41,676 nt of DNA from Caulobacterales bacterium (GCA_947474395.1 CANJID010000038.1:1-41676), one strand, 5' to 3'; positions 5,909-13,849 are shown, numbered from the stretch's first letter. Made by a program: numbers and translations. The notes: generated from the letters alone by a model not told the origin.

Positions 5909-8623
5909 CTACCGGCTGACCTGGACGCTGGTTCCGCCGGCGCCGGGGCCGGCGCCGCGGGCGCCTTCGCCGGTGGAGACGAGCTTCACCCAGAGCGCGT
6001 CCTTGCCCTTGTAGTAGGCGGTGACGCTGGCCTTGCGCAGGGCGTCCAGGCTGTCCTGCGGCGCGCCCGAGGCCGCGGTGGCGAACCCCGGCAGCTCGAA
6101 GGTCACCCACGAGCCGCTATCCATCTCGCTGAGGCGTAAGGCGACCGACGGCCTTTGGGTGGTCACCTTGATCTCGGTCCCGGCGCGGATGTTGGTTTCC
6201 CCGGCCAGGGTGAGATCCTTGCCATTGCGGCTGAGGACGACCGGCGGCTGGGGAGGCGCGGCGGCCCGACCACCCGGCGCGCCAGGCGCGGCCCCCGGGC
6301 CAGGGCCGGCGGCGCCGGGACCGGGACCAGCGGCTGCGCCGGGAGCGGCGCCCGCGCCCCTGGCGGGACCTGCGCCGGCAGGCACGCCCGGGCCGCCGAA
6401 ACCGCCGCCGGGGGCGACAACCGCGAAGCGCCCGACGTCGCCCTTGCACACGGCGGCGTTCCAGGTGGGCCTGATCTCGCAGGCGTCGTCGATGGCGATG
6501 CCGTTGTTGGCGTCGTTGATCAGGACGAAGGAATTGCGGCTGCCGGTGACCGTGCCGTCCAGGTCCTGGAACACCGCGGTCTTGTAGCCGCCGCTGCCGT
6601 CATTGTCGTTGGACCACCTGGGCGTGATCGGCGGGAAATAGACCGGCTTGGCGTTGGTGAATTTCGCGCGGCTGATCGTGTTGTTGGTGCTGGCGCCGAA
6701 GCTGGTGAAGAGCAGGTAGGAGATCGCCCCCGTCTTGCGCGTGGCGTTGTCCTGGAAGTTCACGAAGGTGACGTTATCCAGGTCGTGGCGGTAGTCGTAG
6801 AACTCGTAGCCGCGGATGGGGAAATCCGCGAGCGCGGGCTCCGGCAGGCTGCGGCCGTAGGCCCTTTCCGACGCCGTCCTGGGGTTGCCGACGTTCTCGG
6901 TCTCGCCCACGAACAGCGAGTCCACCACCCGTGACGTATAGGCCGAACGACCGAGGAGGGCGGTCGCATGGGTATAGCCGATCGCGTTGTCGGCCGACTT
7001 CAGGCCTCTGAAGGTGTCCATCTCGCCGCGGGTCCAGACGCCGCCGTTGCGGTTCTTGTAAGCCGTGAAATCCTCGACGAGCGTCTCCACCTGAGCGCTG
7101 TTCGCGTCGGTCGGATCGGCGAGGGCGACATGGGCGCCGGTCCTGAACTGGCCGTCGGGCCGGGGACCGCGGTCGGATATGAAGCCGTCGAAGTTCGAAT
7201 GGGCGGTGTTGCCCTTGAACTCCCGCACCCTGGTGCGACGGGGAAAGACATTCGCAACGTCGCTCCTGCCCTGGAACGCCCCCGTCGGGTTCACCGGGAA
7301 GGCGAACCAGAATCCCGTCGACTCGGACCCCGCGGCCACGTTGTCCCGGTAGATATTGTCCGGATTGGTGATCCAGAAGGTCGAGGCCGTGTTGTCGGAC
7401 GGCAGCAGGATGTCCTTGGCTTCCTGGCCGGCCGTATCGAAGTACTTGCCGCTCGCCTGCGCTCCGGTCGGGCCGAGGTTGGTCGGGACACAGGGTTTCC
7501 CGTCGGGATGGCACTTGGTCATCATGCCGAGGTTGTGGATGAACTGGTTGCCCGTCTCCACGGCGTCTTCCATGAAGTAGCAGTGCCCCACGGTGTTGTA
7601 GGTCACGTTGTTCTGGATCCGCAGGTTGTTGGTGCCGTGCACCGTGACGCAGCGGCTGTAGGTGTCGTGGATCGAGGAATTCTCGATGTACTGGCCCCGC
7701 CCTTCGCCCTCGATGTGCCAGTGGATCGGGTACCGGGCCAGGTGCATGTTCTGCCCCATCCGGTTCAACTCGACGCCGGAGACGTACATCCTGGACCCGG
7801 CCATCGCCATGATGTGCCCGCCGAAGTAGGAGCGTTCCGCGTCGTCCGAGGCCTGGATGCGGATATTCCGCGTCAGCAGGCCGACTTCACCACGCTCATC
7901 GACGCCGAAGGTGATCTTGCCGAAGTGCATGTACTTCAGCGGCTGATCGAGCGTGATCGCGTTCCCGTTGATGGCGGCGATGGTTCGCTTCTCCGCCTGG
8001 TTGGAATCGAAGTCGGTCGACGCCAGGGCGATCACATCGCCTTTTCGCCAGCCGCTGGCGTTCAGGACTTCGATCCTGTTGCTGCCGGCCTTGGCCGTGG
8101 CGGCGAGCTTGGTCCAGGCGTTCTTGGCGCTGCCGTGCAGGCTCAGCGTGCCCTGCAGCAGCATGATGCCGCGGTCCCCCATGGTGTTGATGTTCTCGTC
8201 GGGGACGGTGTCGGTCAGGGTGATCGTGGCCCTGCGCGTGTGCGGACGGGCCTCGCTGCCGATGTCGAGCTCTCCTCCCGCGAGATAGATCCACTCGGTC
8301 TTCAGCTCGATATCCTTATCGTCCGAAAAGCTGAGCTTGCCGCCGATCGTCAGGCTGCGCAGCGCCGGCGGAGCGACATCCAGGACGACGTTCTTGTCCC
8401 GGCCGATGGTGACCGCGTCGCCTTGGCGGGGGACCTTCCCGTCGGGCCAGGACCTGGGATCGGACCAGAGCGATCGGCCGGCCGCCGAAGACGGCGCCTT
8501 TGCGTTGGCCGCCATGTCCACGTGCGAATGCGCTTCCTGAGCGCCGACGGCAGTCCCTAGGCTGAGCAGGAGGGCCGCAGGCAGGAGCCAGGACAGACGA
8601 AGCAGGCGTGATGGCATGCGCAT
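5909..8623 (-). CDS. Secreted G8-domain / parallel beta-helix protein related to CEMIP-TMEM2
   Basis: 904-residue exported protein. The start chosen is the ATG at 8623, with GGGAGAG about ten bases upstream; the frame stays open further upstream but there it is only the antisense of neighbours. Residues 1-28 form a signal peptide ending TAVGAQ. Residues 52-165 are a G8 domain: WSDPRSWPDGKVPRQGD, then LRSLTIGGKLSF and the WIYLAGGELDIGSE strand. Residues about 295-370 carry RYPIHWHIEG, NSSIHDTYSRCVTVHGTN and GHCYFMEDAVETGNQFIHN, very close to the beta-helix core of animal CEMIP and TMEM2, which depolymerise or bind hyaluronan. About 736-794 is a Gly/Ala/Pro linker, followed by a 110-residue C-terminal domain. 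The bacterial substrate is unknown; a polysaccharide is an inference. Transcribed alone, with its own terminator. Confidence 0.85.
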   Translation of the reverse strand: MRMPSRLLRLSWLLPAALLLSLGTAVGAQEAHSHVDMAANAKAPSSAAGRSLWSDPRSWPDGKVPRQGDAVTIGRDKNVVLDVAPPALRSLTIGGKLSFSDDKDIELKTEWIYLAGGELDIGSEARPHTRRATITLTDTVPDENINTMGDRGIMLLQGTLSLHGSAKNAWTKLAATAKAGSNRIEVLNASGWRKGDVIALASTDFDSNQAEKRTIAAINGNAITLDQPLKYMHFGKITFGVDERGEVGLLTRNIRIQASDDAERSYFGGHIMAMAGSRMYVSGVELNRMGQNMHLARYPIHWHIEGEGRGQYIENSSIHDTYSRCVTVHGTNNLRIQNNVTYNTVGHCYFMEDAVETGNQFIHNLGMMTKCHPDGKPCVPTNLGPTGAQASGKYFDTAGQEAKDILLPSDNTASTFWITNPDNIYRDNVAAGSESTGFWFAFPVNPTGAFQGRSDVANVFPRRTRVREFKGNTAHSNFDGFISDRGPRPDGQFRTGAHVALADPTDANSAQVETLVEDFTAYKNRNGGVWTRGEMDTFRGLKSADNAIGYTHATALLGRSAYTSRVVDSLFVGETENVGNPRTASERAYGRSLPEPALADFPIRGYEFYDYRHDLDNVTFVNFQDNATRKTGAISYLLFTSFGASTNNTISRAKFTNAKPVYFPPITPRWSNDNDGSGGYKTAVFQDLDGTVTGSRNSFVLINDANNGIAIDDACEIRPTWNAAVCKGDVGRFAVVAPGGGFGGPGVPAGAGPARGAGAAPGAAAGPGPGAAGPGPGAAPGAPGGRAAAPPQPPVVLSRNGKDLTLAGETNIRAGTEIKVTTQRPSVALRLSEMDSGSWVTFELPGFATAASGAPQDSLDALRKASVTAYYKGKDALWVKLVSTGEGARGAGPGAGGTSVQVSR

Positions 8624-8742
8624 GGCGTTGGTGCTCTCCCCATCGGGACTGCAAGCCCCGTTCTTATGAGCCGTAGCTAACAGCAAAAAACGCCGATCGG
8701 CCAAGCGGCACGATGATGACCACGTCCAAATCCCCCCGCCCC

Positions 8743-9507
8743 TTACCCCCGCGCATCCGCCCCGGCGAACCACCGCATCCGATAGGCGTTGATGGCGGTC
8801 TCGCCGAGCCGGTCGAGCAGGCGGTAGTTGACCACGGCGCCCACCGGGGCGCCGATGACCGGGATCATCTGGGCGAGCTTGGCCAGGTCGATGTAGTCCC
8901 GGTACTCCTGCTGGAAGCGGCGCCAGTCGACATCGTCCAGGGACAGGGGGTGGGCGTCGGCGCGGGCGTCCCAGTCGGCCAGGCCCGCCATGACGTCCCG
9001 GCGGTGATCGGCGCCCGAGAACGCCAGTTGGAAAATGCTGAGGATATAGAGCCGCTCCGGCAGCTCGCCGGTGTCGTGGCCGTAGAGCGCGGCGATCTCG
9101 AACAGCAGTTTGATCTTGGTGGCGAAGAGGGTCGGGAACTCCGCGAGCGCGAGGCCGAAGCCCCCCGCGCCGGCGACGCCGCCCTCGGCTGCTGCCGCCG
9201 CGCGGTAGGCGCCGATCTGGCGCCGGACCTCCGCCTCCCGTGTGCTCAAGGGGGCGCCGATAAGCCGCCTGTCCGTCGTGAGGTCCGCCCCCGTGACGAT
9301 GGCGCGGGTCATGCCCTCGATGGTCGCGGTGACGACGGCATGCACCTTTTCGGGGATGGCCCTGTTGATGCGGACCTGCACCCCGCGCGCCGTGCGGTCG
9401 AACCACGAGGGCGCGGTCAGCAGGCTCCGGCGCCAGTCCTCCAGTTGGGCGCGCGCGGCGGCCTCGTAGGCCGTTTCGTTGATGATGACCGGGTCGGCGG
9501 AACTCAC
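8743..9507 (-). CDS. EcsC family protein
   Basis: 254-residue protein that resembles the EcsC family (named after the third gene of the Bacillus ecs locus; molecular role unsettled). I start it at the GTG at 9507, which overlaps the TGA of the upstream SDR gene as GTGA, indicating translational coupling; longer in-frame extensions are antisense of the SDR gene. Features are an N-terminal helical region rich in charged residues (YEAAARAQLEDWRRSL), a Gly/Ala-rich hydrophobic stretch (GGVAGAGGFGLALAEFPTL), and a C-terminal AQMIPVIGAPVGAVVNYRLL segment that could insert in or lie on the membrane. Second gene of a two-gene unit with the SDR protein. Confidence 0.75.
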   Translation of the reverse strand: MSSADPVIINETAYEAAARAQLEDWRRSLLTAPSWFDRTARGVQVRINRAIPEKVHAVVTATIEGMTRAIVTGADLTTDRRLIGAPLSTREAEVRRQIGAYRAAAAAEGGVAGAGGFGLALAEFPTLFATKIKLLFEIAALYGHDTGELPERLYILSIFQLAFSGADHRRDVMAGLADWDARADAHPLSLDDVDWRRFQQEYRDYIDLAKLAQMIPVIGAPVGAVVNYRLLDRLGETAINAYRMRWFAGADARG

Positions 9508-10295
9508 CGCTGCACCGCCAGAAACTGCCCCCCGTCGATGCGGAACGAGGCGCCGTTCAGGAAGGCGGCCTGGGCGGAGAGCATGAAGACGACGATGTCG
9601 GCGATCTCGCCGGGGGTTCCCCAGCGGCTGTGGCCCATGTCCTGGCGGCGCAGGACCTCCAGGCTGGCGGTCTCGTAATCGAGGCCTTCCGCCTGGGCCA
9701 GGGCCTCGGTCCGGGCGCGCCAGGGGTCGGTCAGGATGTAGCCCGGGATCACGCAGTTGACGTTGACCCGGTCGGCCATCAGCTCCCGCGCCAGATAGGC
9801 GGTCAGGGCGATCATCGAGGAATTGGCCAGGGCCGTCACCCCGGCGCCCGGCATCACCCGCTGGGCCGAGATGCCGGAGACGTTCACCACCCGGGCCTGG
9901 TCGCTTTGGCGCAGGTGCGGCAGGGCCGCCTGCACCAGGGCCAGGGCGCCGACGACCTTGGTGTCGAAGCCTTCGCGCAAGGCGTCCGCCGTCACCGAGG
10001 CGATGGGGCCGCCGCCGAAGCGGCCGGCGTTGTTGACGATGGCGTCGATCCGCCCGTGCCGCGCGGCCACCGTCTCGACCAGGCGCGCCACGTCCTCCCC
10101 GTTGGCGACGTCGCACAGGGTGAAGCTCGCGCGGTCGGCGCCCAGGGCGGCGACGGTTTCACGGCAGGCGGCCTCGTCGCGGCCGACGACGACGACGGTC
10201 GCGCCCTCCTTGGCGGCCGCCTCGGCGATGGCGCGGCCGATCCCCCGGTTGGCGCCGGTGACGACCACGACGCGGTCAGCCAGGTTCAGATCCAT
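9504..10295 (-). CDS. SDR-family protein with substituted catalytic tetrad
   Basis: 263 residues with the classical short-chain dehydrogenase fold: cofactor motif TGANRGIG at 13-20, CDVAN (61-65) and NNAG (88-91), with C-terminal GASFRIDGGQF as in FabG-like enzymes. The catalytic positions are changed. By spacing from SMIALT and NVSG, the Tyr of YxxxK is T154, the Lys is N158, the Ser thirteen residues before the Tyr is G141, and the tetrad Asn position reads K113. Cofactor binding is therefore plausible but ordinary SDR chemistry is doubtful. It may belong to a divergent SDR subfamily with another mechanism or a non-catalytic role. It overlaps the EcsC gene by four bases, suggesting a shared function. 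Confidence 0.85.
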   Translation of the reverse strand: MDLNLADRVVVVTGANRGIGRAIAEAAAKEGATVVVVGRDEAACRETVAALGADRASFTLCDVANGEDVARLVETVAARHGRIDAIVNNAGRFGGGPIASVTADALREGFDTKVVGALALVQAALPHLRQSDQARVVNVSGISAQRVMPGAGVTALANSSMIALTAYLARELMADRVNVNCVIPGYILTDPWRARTEALAQAEGLDYETASLEVLRRQDMGHSRWGTPGEIADIVVFMLSAQAAFLNGASFRIDGGQFLAVQR

Positions 10296-10384
10296 GGTGG
10301 TCGGCTCCCGGGCAATGAACGCCTGCGCCCATCATGGAGACGGGGCGGCCAGGGATAAAGGCGCCGCTAAGCCTAACCCAAACC

Positions 10385-10479
10385 CGCTCATCCCGGCGAA
10401 AGCCGGGACCCAGGCGTTTTTTTGGTGGGTGAGCGGGTGTCATAAAAAACCTGGGTCCCGGCCTTCGCCGGGATGAGCG
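10385..10479. repeat. Paired REP-like palindromes in inverted orientation
   Basis: Two 30-bp arms (10385-10414 and 10450-10479) are inverted copies with one mismatch, separated by 35 bp. Each arm contains its own hairpin, CCCGGC-GAAA-GCCGGG on the left. A related single palindrome occurs at 12801-12834. This is the layout of a bacterial interspersed mosaic element. It lies in the gap between the divergent SDR and 82-residue genes. Confidence 0.8.
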
Positions 10480-10560
10480 GATAATTGAATGACGCCCGCC
10501 TCTCACAAAGCCGGACGGACATTCCGTTGACCTCGGGTGCGAACCAGCGCGTGTGGCGCC

Positions 10561-10809
10561 ATGGCCAAGGAAACCGTCTTTATCGTGCAGTCCTACGTCC
10601 GCGGTCGCGGCCGGGGGCTGAAAGCTGAGCAACAGGTGGGCTGCAAGACGGCCGAAGAGGCGCGGCGCAAGGCCGAACGGCTGGGGCCCTTGCGCGTGGG
10701 CGTCGTCGCCTTCTCCGCCACGGCGGACGTGGAGCTGGGCGACTATGACGAGAACCCGGTGATCCTGTTCCGGTCCGGCGAGCTGCCGCACCCTTTCACC
10801 GACGCCTGA
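10561..10809 (+). CDS. Small conserved-looking protein, function unknown
   Basis: 82 residues from the ATG at 10561 (MAKETVFIVQSYVRGRG). The composition is that of a real gene: strong G/C third positions and a compact alpha/beta pattern, with an initial strand FIVQSYV, a basic loop, the helix AEEARRKAERLG, the strand VGVVAFSATAD and an acidic end. No ribosome-binding site stands out. An in-frame start at 10537 is possible but adds a tail with no supporting feature. The gene converges with the 68-residue gene, leaving four bases between stops. I do not recognise the family. Confidence 0.65.
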   Translation: MAKETVFIVQSYVRGRGRGLKAEQQVGCKTAEEARRKAERLGPLRVGVVAFSATADVELGDYDENPVILFRSGELPHPFTDA

Positions 10810-10813
10810 GGTC

Positions 10814-11020
10814 CTACCAGGCCTGCGGAGCGACCCGTCCGCGGATGCGCCAGCCGTCGGCGTCGGGCTCGGCGTCGTAGTAGCCGCTCCCTTCGCCCAG
10901 GAACGAGCGCTGTTCCTCGGAGACCCGCGTGTAATCGACCGGGATCGCCTGTTGATCCTTTACCGTCGACACGACCCAGACGCGCTTGGACTCATCAGTG
11001 GGACTGAGCTTGACGATCAT
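10814..11020 (-). CDS. Small protein of unknown function
   Basis: 68-residue protein (begins MIVKLSPTDESKRVWVV). The ATG at 11020 is preceded by AGGGAGG at good distance, the best ribosome-binding site in this part of the window, which fixes the start and argues that the gene is real; longer frames run through the repeat upstream. It has no membrane segment or cysteines and a Trp-containing C-terminus (GWRIRGRVAPQAW). It lies between the palindromic element 11104-11224 and a convergent small gene. Function unknown. Confidence 0.65.
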   Translation of the reverse strand: MIVKLSPTDESKRVWVVSTVKDQQAIPVDYTRVSEEQRSFLGEGSGYYDAEPDADGWRIRGRVAPQAW

Positions 11021-11103
11021 CTGCGGCCTCCCTGCCCATCTATTGATTAAGCCGGAGCGCTCGACTGTTGTTCCGTGCTCGGAAAAAAGAACGCGGGGGA
11101 TCT

Positions 11104-11224
11104 TCCTGCTTCCCCTTGATGGGGAAGCTGTCAGGCCGAACGGCCTGACTGATGGGGTGGGTACGTTGGCCCCACCCCCTCCGTCCCCTGCGGGGACACC
11201 TCCCCCATCAAGGGGGAGGAGAAG
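11104..11224. repeat. MITE-like multi-hairpin palindromic element
   Basis: About 120 bp whose ends are imperfect inverted copies: CTTCCCCTTGATGGGG at the left, and CTCCCCCTTGATGGGG-like when the right end is read on the minus strand. Internally it holds CAGGCCG/CGGCCTG, GGGGTGGG/CCCACCCC and GTCCCC-3-GGGGAC. It has no coding capacity and begins six bases after the GST stop. It resembles dispersed palindromic repeats of Caulobacterales, from memory only. Confidence 0.6.
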
Positions 11225-11229
11225 GTTGC

Positions 11230-11889
11230 TCAGGCCGGCTCCGCCACTGGCTCGTGCGCCTTGAAGGTCGCCAGCTGGTCGGCCAGGGCCTTCTTGAACG
11301 CGGGCCGGGCCTCGCAGCGGGCGTGGTACGGCCCCAGCACCGGGTCGGCGCTGACCAGGTCGGTGTGGCCGGCGATGCGCAGGACGGTGGACATCATCAG
11401 GTCCCCGGCGGTGAAGCGGTCCTCCAGCCACTCGCGGCCGGCCAGGCGCTTGGACAGCGACGCCAGCTTCATGCGGGCGAAGCTTTCCGCGCCCGGGCGG
11501 CGCTCCTTGGCCCAGGCCTCCTTGGCGTAGAAGAAGTCTATCGCGGCCAGGTTCTGCAGGTGCGGCTCGACGGAGTTCAGGGCGGCGAACACCCACTGGG
11601 TCATCTTCGCCTTGCCGGCGGCGTCGGGCGGGCAGAGGGCGCCGCTGCGGTCGGCGATGTTCAAGAGGATCGCCCCGCTCTCGAACAGGGAGAAGCCGTC
11701 CTCCTCCATCACCGGCACCTGGCCCCAGGGCTGGATGGCGCGGTAGGCCGGAGCGTCGCCGTCGCCGAAACCGATCAGCTTCTCCTCATACGGGATGCCG
11801 GCCTCTTCCAGGGCCCAGCGGACGCGGAGGTCCCGGACCTGGCCCTGAGCGAAGGGCGGGACCCACTTGAAGGCGGTGACGGTGATCAT
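11230..11889 (-). CDS. Glutathione S-transferase family protein
   Basis: 219 residues. The N-terminal thioredoxin-like domain holds ALEEAGIPYEEKLIGFGDG and the cis-proline and glutathione-contact stretch GQVPVMEEDGFSLFESGAIL; the C-terminal helical domain includes the GST motif AGDLMMSTVLRI. Likely a cytosolic glutathione-dependent detoxification enzyme; substrate unknown. The ATG at 11889 overlaps the TGA of the SRPBCC gene as ATGA, so it is the third gene of an ArsR / SRPBCC / GST unit. The product has family length. Longer in-frame versions read antisense into neighbours and were not used. Confidence 0.9.
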   Translation of the reverse strand: MITVTAFKWVPPFAQGQVRDLRVRWALEEAGIPYEEKLIGFGDGDAPAYRAIQPWGQVPVMEEDGFSLFESGAILLNIADRSGALCPPDAAGKAKMTQWVFAALNSVEPHLQNLAAIDFFYAKEAWAKERRPGAESFARMKLASLSKRLAGREWLEDRFTAGDLMMSTVLRIAGHTDLVSADPVLGPYHARCEARPAFKKALADQLATFKAHEPVAEPA

Positions 11890-12389
11890 GGCTGCTCTCC
11901 TTGAGCCTGGGATTCGGCGTAGGCCTGTTCGCGGTCCAGCAGGGTGCTCCAGCCCATCACGTGGCTGTCGCGGCGCTCCACACTGGTGAAGGGGGTCTGG
12001 TGGAAGGTCTGGATGGTCATGCCGTGCTGCTCGGCGAGGGTGACGGTGACCACCGTCTCCACCAGGCCGGCCGGACCTGAGTCCCAGGCGAAGGTGAAGA
12101 CGATCCGCTTGTCGCGCTCGATCTCCTTGAAGACGCCGCCGTGCCAGCTGTCCCCGGTCTTTTCCGAGTGGATGCAGGCGCGCCAGGCGCCGCCGACCCT
12201 GAAGTCCTGCGTCAGGGACTTGCAGGTATGGCCCTTGGGTCCCCACCAGCGGGCGCGGTGGGCTGTGTCCTCCCACAGGCGGAAGACCAGGGCGACCGGC
12301 GCGTCGAAGGCGCGGACGAGGAAGAGCTCGTCGTCCGGCAGGGAGGCCGCGTGCGCCGGCTTCGCTTGCGTCTCAGTTCTTGCGTCCAT
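11886..12389 (-). CDS. SRPBCC / AHSA1-type protein
   Basis: 167-residue protein of the START-like SRPBCC superfamily (Aha1 C-terminal type). Diagnostic segments are FDAPVALVFRLWEDTAHRAR, WWGPKGHTCKSLTQDFRVGG, a central strand pair FKEIERDKRIVFTF and the C-terminal helix beginning HVMGWSTLLDR. Such proteins form a hydrophobic ligand cavity, and when paired with an ArsR regulator they are common in detoxification or stress operons. It overlaps the ArsR gene by 17 bases and the GST gene by 4. The ligand is unknown. Confidence 0.88.
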   Translation of the reverse strand: MDARTETQAKPAHAASLPDDELFLVRAFDAPVALVFRLWEDTAHRARWWGPKGHTCKSLTQDFRVGGAWRACIHSEKTGDSWHGGVFKEIERDKRIVFTFAWDSGPAGLVETVVTVTLAEQHGMTIQTFHQTPFTSVERRDSHVMGWSTLLDREQAYAESQAQGEQP

Positions 12390-12726
12390 CGGGATCTCCC
12401 TTCGTGAGTTCGGCGAGATAGGCGTCCATCTTGTCGAAGCTGCCTTCCCAGAAGCGGCGGTAGTGCTCGAGCCAGCCGGCCAGGTCCTTCAGCGGCGCGG
12501 CGTCCAGCTTGCAGGGCCGCCACTGCGCCTCGCGGCCTCTGGAGATCAGCCCCGCGGTCTCCAGCACCTTCAGGTGCCGCGAGATCGCCGGCAGGCTGAC
12601 CCCGAAGGGCGCCGCGATCTCGTTCACCGTCGCCTCGCCTTGGCTCAGCCGCGCCAGGATCGCCCGCCGCGTCGGATCGGCCAGGGCCGAGAGCGTCGCG
12701 CTCAGCGGGTCTGCCTGCGTCCGCAT
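12373..12726 (-). CDS. ArsR-family transcriptional regulator
   Basis: 117-residue winged-helix regulator: ALADPTRRAILARLSQGEATV followed by the recognition region PAISRHLKVLETAGLISRGREAQW. It lacks an obvious cysteine pair for metal sensing, so it belongs with the ArsR/SRPBCC pairs rather than the arsenic or cadmium sensors. First gene of the ArsR / SRPBCC / GST unit, and probably self-regulating: an inverted repeat TTAAC-6-GTTAA lies 17-32 bp upstream of its start. Confidence 0.92.
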   Translation of the reverse strand: MRTQADPLSATLSALADPTRRAILARLSQGEATVNEIAAPFGVSLPAISRHLKVLETAGLISRGREAQWRPCKLDAAPLKDLAGWLEHYRRFWEGSFDKMDAYLAELTKGDPDGRKN

Positions 12727-12758
12727 TTAACCAACTCCGCAATTAACGTGTTTGTTAA
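12727..12758. promoter_or_regulatory. Probable ArsR operator
   Basis: Immediately upstream of the regulator start. The core TTAAC-GTGTTT-GTTAA (12743-12758) is a perfect inverted repeat, and a further TTAACC half-site lies at 12727-12732. It is AT-rich against a very GC-rich background. The regulator to bind it is inferred from position. Confidence 0.55.
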
Positions 12759-12800
12759 ATACTGACGATGGGAGGGCGGGTCAAGGGGCATCCACCAACT

Positions 12801-12834
12801 CCCGCTCATCCCGGTTTTCGCCGGGATGGGCGGG
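12801..12834. repeat. Single REP-like palindrome downstream of trxB
   Basis: CCCGCTCATCCCGG-6-CCGGGATGGGCGGG, 13 of 14 pairs. It shares CGCTCATCCCGG with the paired element at 10385-10479. It begins 13 bases after the trxB stop and could also act as a weak 3' stabiliser or terminator; there is no T-tract on the trxB side. Confidence 0.65.
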
Positions 12835-12847
12835 TTTTAGGTGTGGG

Positions 12848-13849
12848 CTACCAAACCCCGATCTTCTCCGCCTCGCCGTGGCTGATCGGGTGGTGGGCCT
12901 TGCGGTGATCCTCTTCGGCGAGGAACCGCGCGGCCTCCAGGGCGGCCATGCAGCCCATCCCCGCCGCCGTCACGGCCTGGCGGTAGGTGTGGTCGGTCAC
13001 GTCGCCCGCCGCATAGACCCCCTCGATGGCGGTCGAGGCCGTGCCCGGCTTCACGTCGAGATAGCCGCTCTCGTCCATGGCCAGCTGGCCGGTGAACAGC
13101 TCGGAGGCCGGCGCGTGGCCGATGGCGACGAACACCCCGTCGACGGGGATGGTGCTCTCCGCCCCGGTCTTCAGGTTCTTCACCGTCACCCCGGTGACGC
13201 TTGTGGGATCCTTGGCCCCCACCACCGCCTCGACGGCCGAGTCCCAGACCACCTCGATCTTGGGGTTGGCGAACAGGCGCTCCTGCAGGATGCGTTCGGC
13301 GCGGAACTCGTCGCGGCGGTGGATCACCGTCACCTTGGAGGCGAAGGCGGTCAGGAACAGGGCCTCCTCGACCGCCGTATTGCCGCCCCCGACCACGGCC
13401 ACCGCCCGGCCCCGGTAGAAGAAGCCGTCGCAGGTGGCGCAGGCCGAGACGCCGAAGCCGCGGAAGTGCTGCTCGCTCTCGATCCCCAGCCACTTTGCCT
13501 GGGCGCCGGTGGAGATGATCACCGTCTCGGCCAGGAACTCCCGTCCCGAGTCACAGCGGATGCGGAACGGGCGCTGCGACAGGTCGCATTCGGTAACGAT
13601 GTCGTCGATCAGTTCGGTCCCCACGTGCTCGGCCTGGGCGCGCATCTGGTCCATCAGCCAGGGGCCCTGGATGGTCTCGGCGAAGCCCGGATAGTTCTCC
13701 ACGTCGGTGGTGATGGTCAGCTGGCCGCCGGGCTGGATGCCGGCGATCAGCACGGGATCCAGCAGGGCGCGCGCCGCATAGATCGCCGCGGTGTAGCCGG
13801 CCGGGCCGGAACCGATGATGGCGACGCGGACGGGACGGGGATCGGACAT
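12848..13849 (-). CDS. trxB: Thioredoxin-disulfide reductase
   Basis: 333-residue flavoprotein that passes electrons from NADPH to thioredoxin in the cytosol. The FAD fold starts with IIGSGPAGYTAAIYAARA (11-28), and the redox pair is C137-A-T-C140 followed by DGFFYRGR. An NADPH-binding segment VVGGGNTAVEEALFL follows, and a C-terminal FAD motif GVYAAGDVTDHTYRQA. Length and order of motifs are those of TrxB. It is transcribed alone, leftwards, with its start 167 bp from the divergent DUF4282 gene; that gap holds no feature I can support. Confidence 0.95.
   Translation of the reverse strand: MSDPRPVRVAIIGSGPAGYTAAIYAARALLDPVLIAGIQPGGQLTITTDVENYPGFAETIQGPWLMDQMRAQAEHVGTELIDDIVTECDLSQRPFRIRCDSGREFLAETVIISTGAQAKWLGIESEQHFRGFGVSACATCDGFFYRGRAVAVVGGGNTAVEEALFLTAFASKVTVIHRRDEFRAERILQERLFANPKIEVVWDSAVEAVVGAKDPTSVTGVTVKNLKTGAESTIPVDGVFVAIGHAPASELFTGQLAMDESGYLDVKPGTASTAIEGVYAAGDVTDHTYRQAVTAAGMGCMAALEAARFLAEEDHRKAHHPISHGEAEKIGVW

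Noticed and set aside
6968-8560. Plus-strand open frame of 530 codons inside the G8-domain gene
   Set aside because: Antisense to a protein with clear family motifs; no ribosome-binding site and Val/Gly/Asp-biased product.
10814-11596. 260-codon minus-strand frame containing the 68-residue gene and part of GST
   Set aside because: Only the last 68 codons have a good ribosome-binding site; the rest runs through the palindromic element and out of frame over the GST gene.
12727-12758. CtrA site upstream of the ArsR gene
   Set aside because: TTAA-N8-TTAA has the wrong spacing, and the perfect inverted repeat fits an ArsR dimer better.
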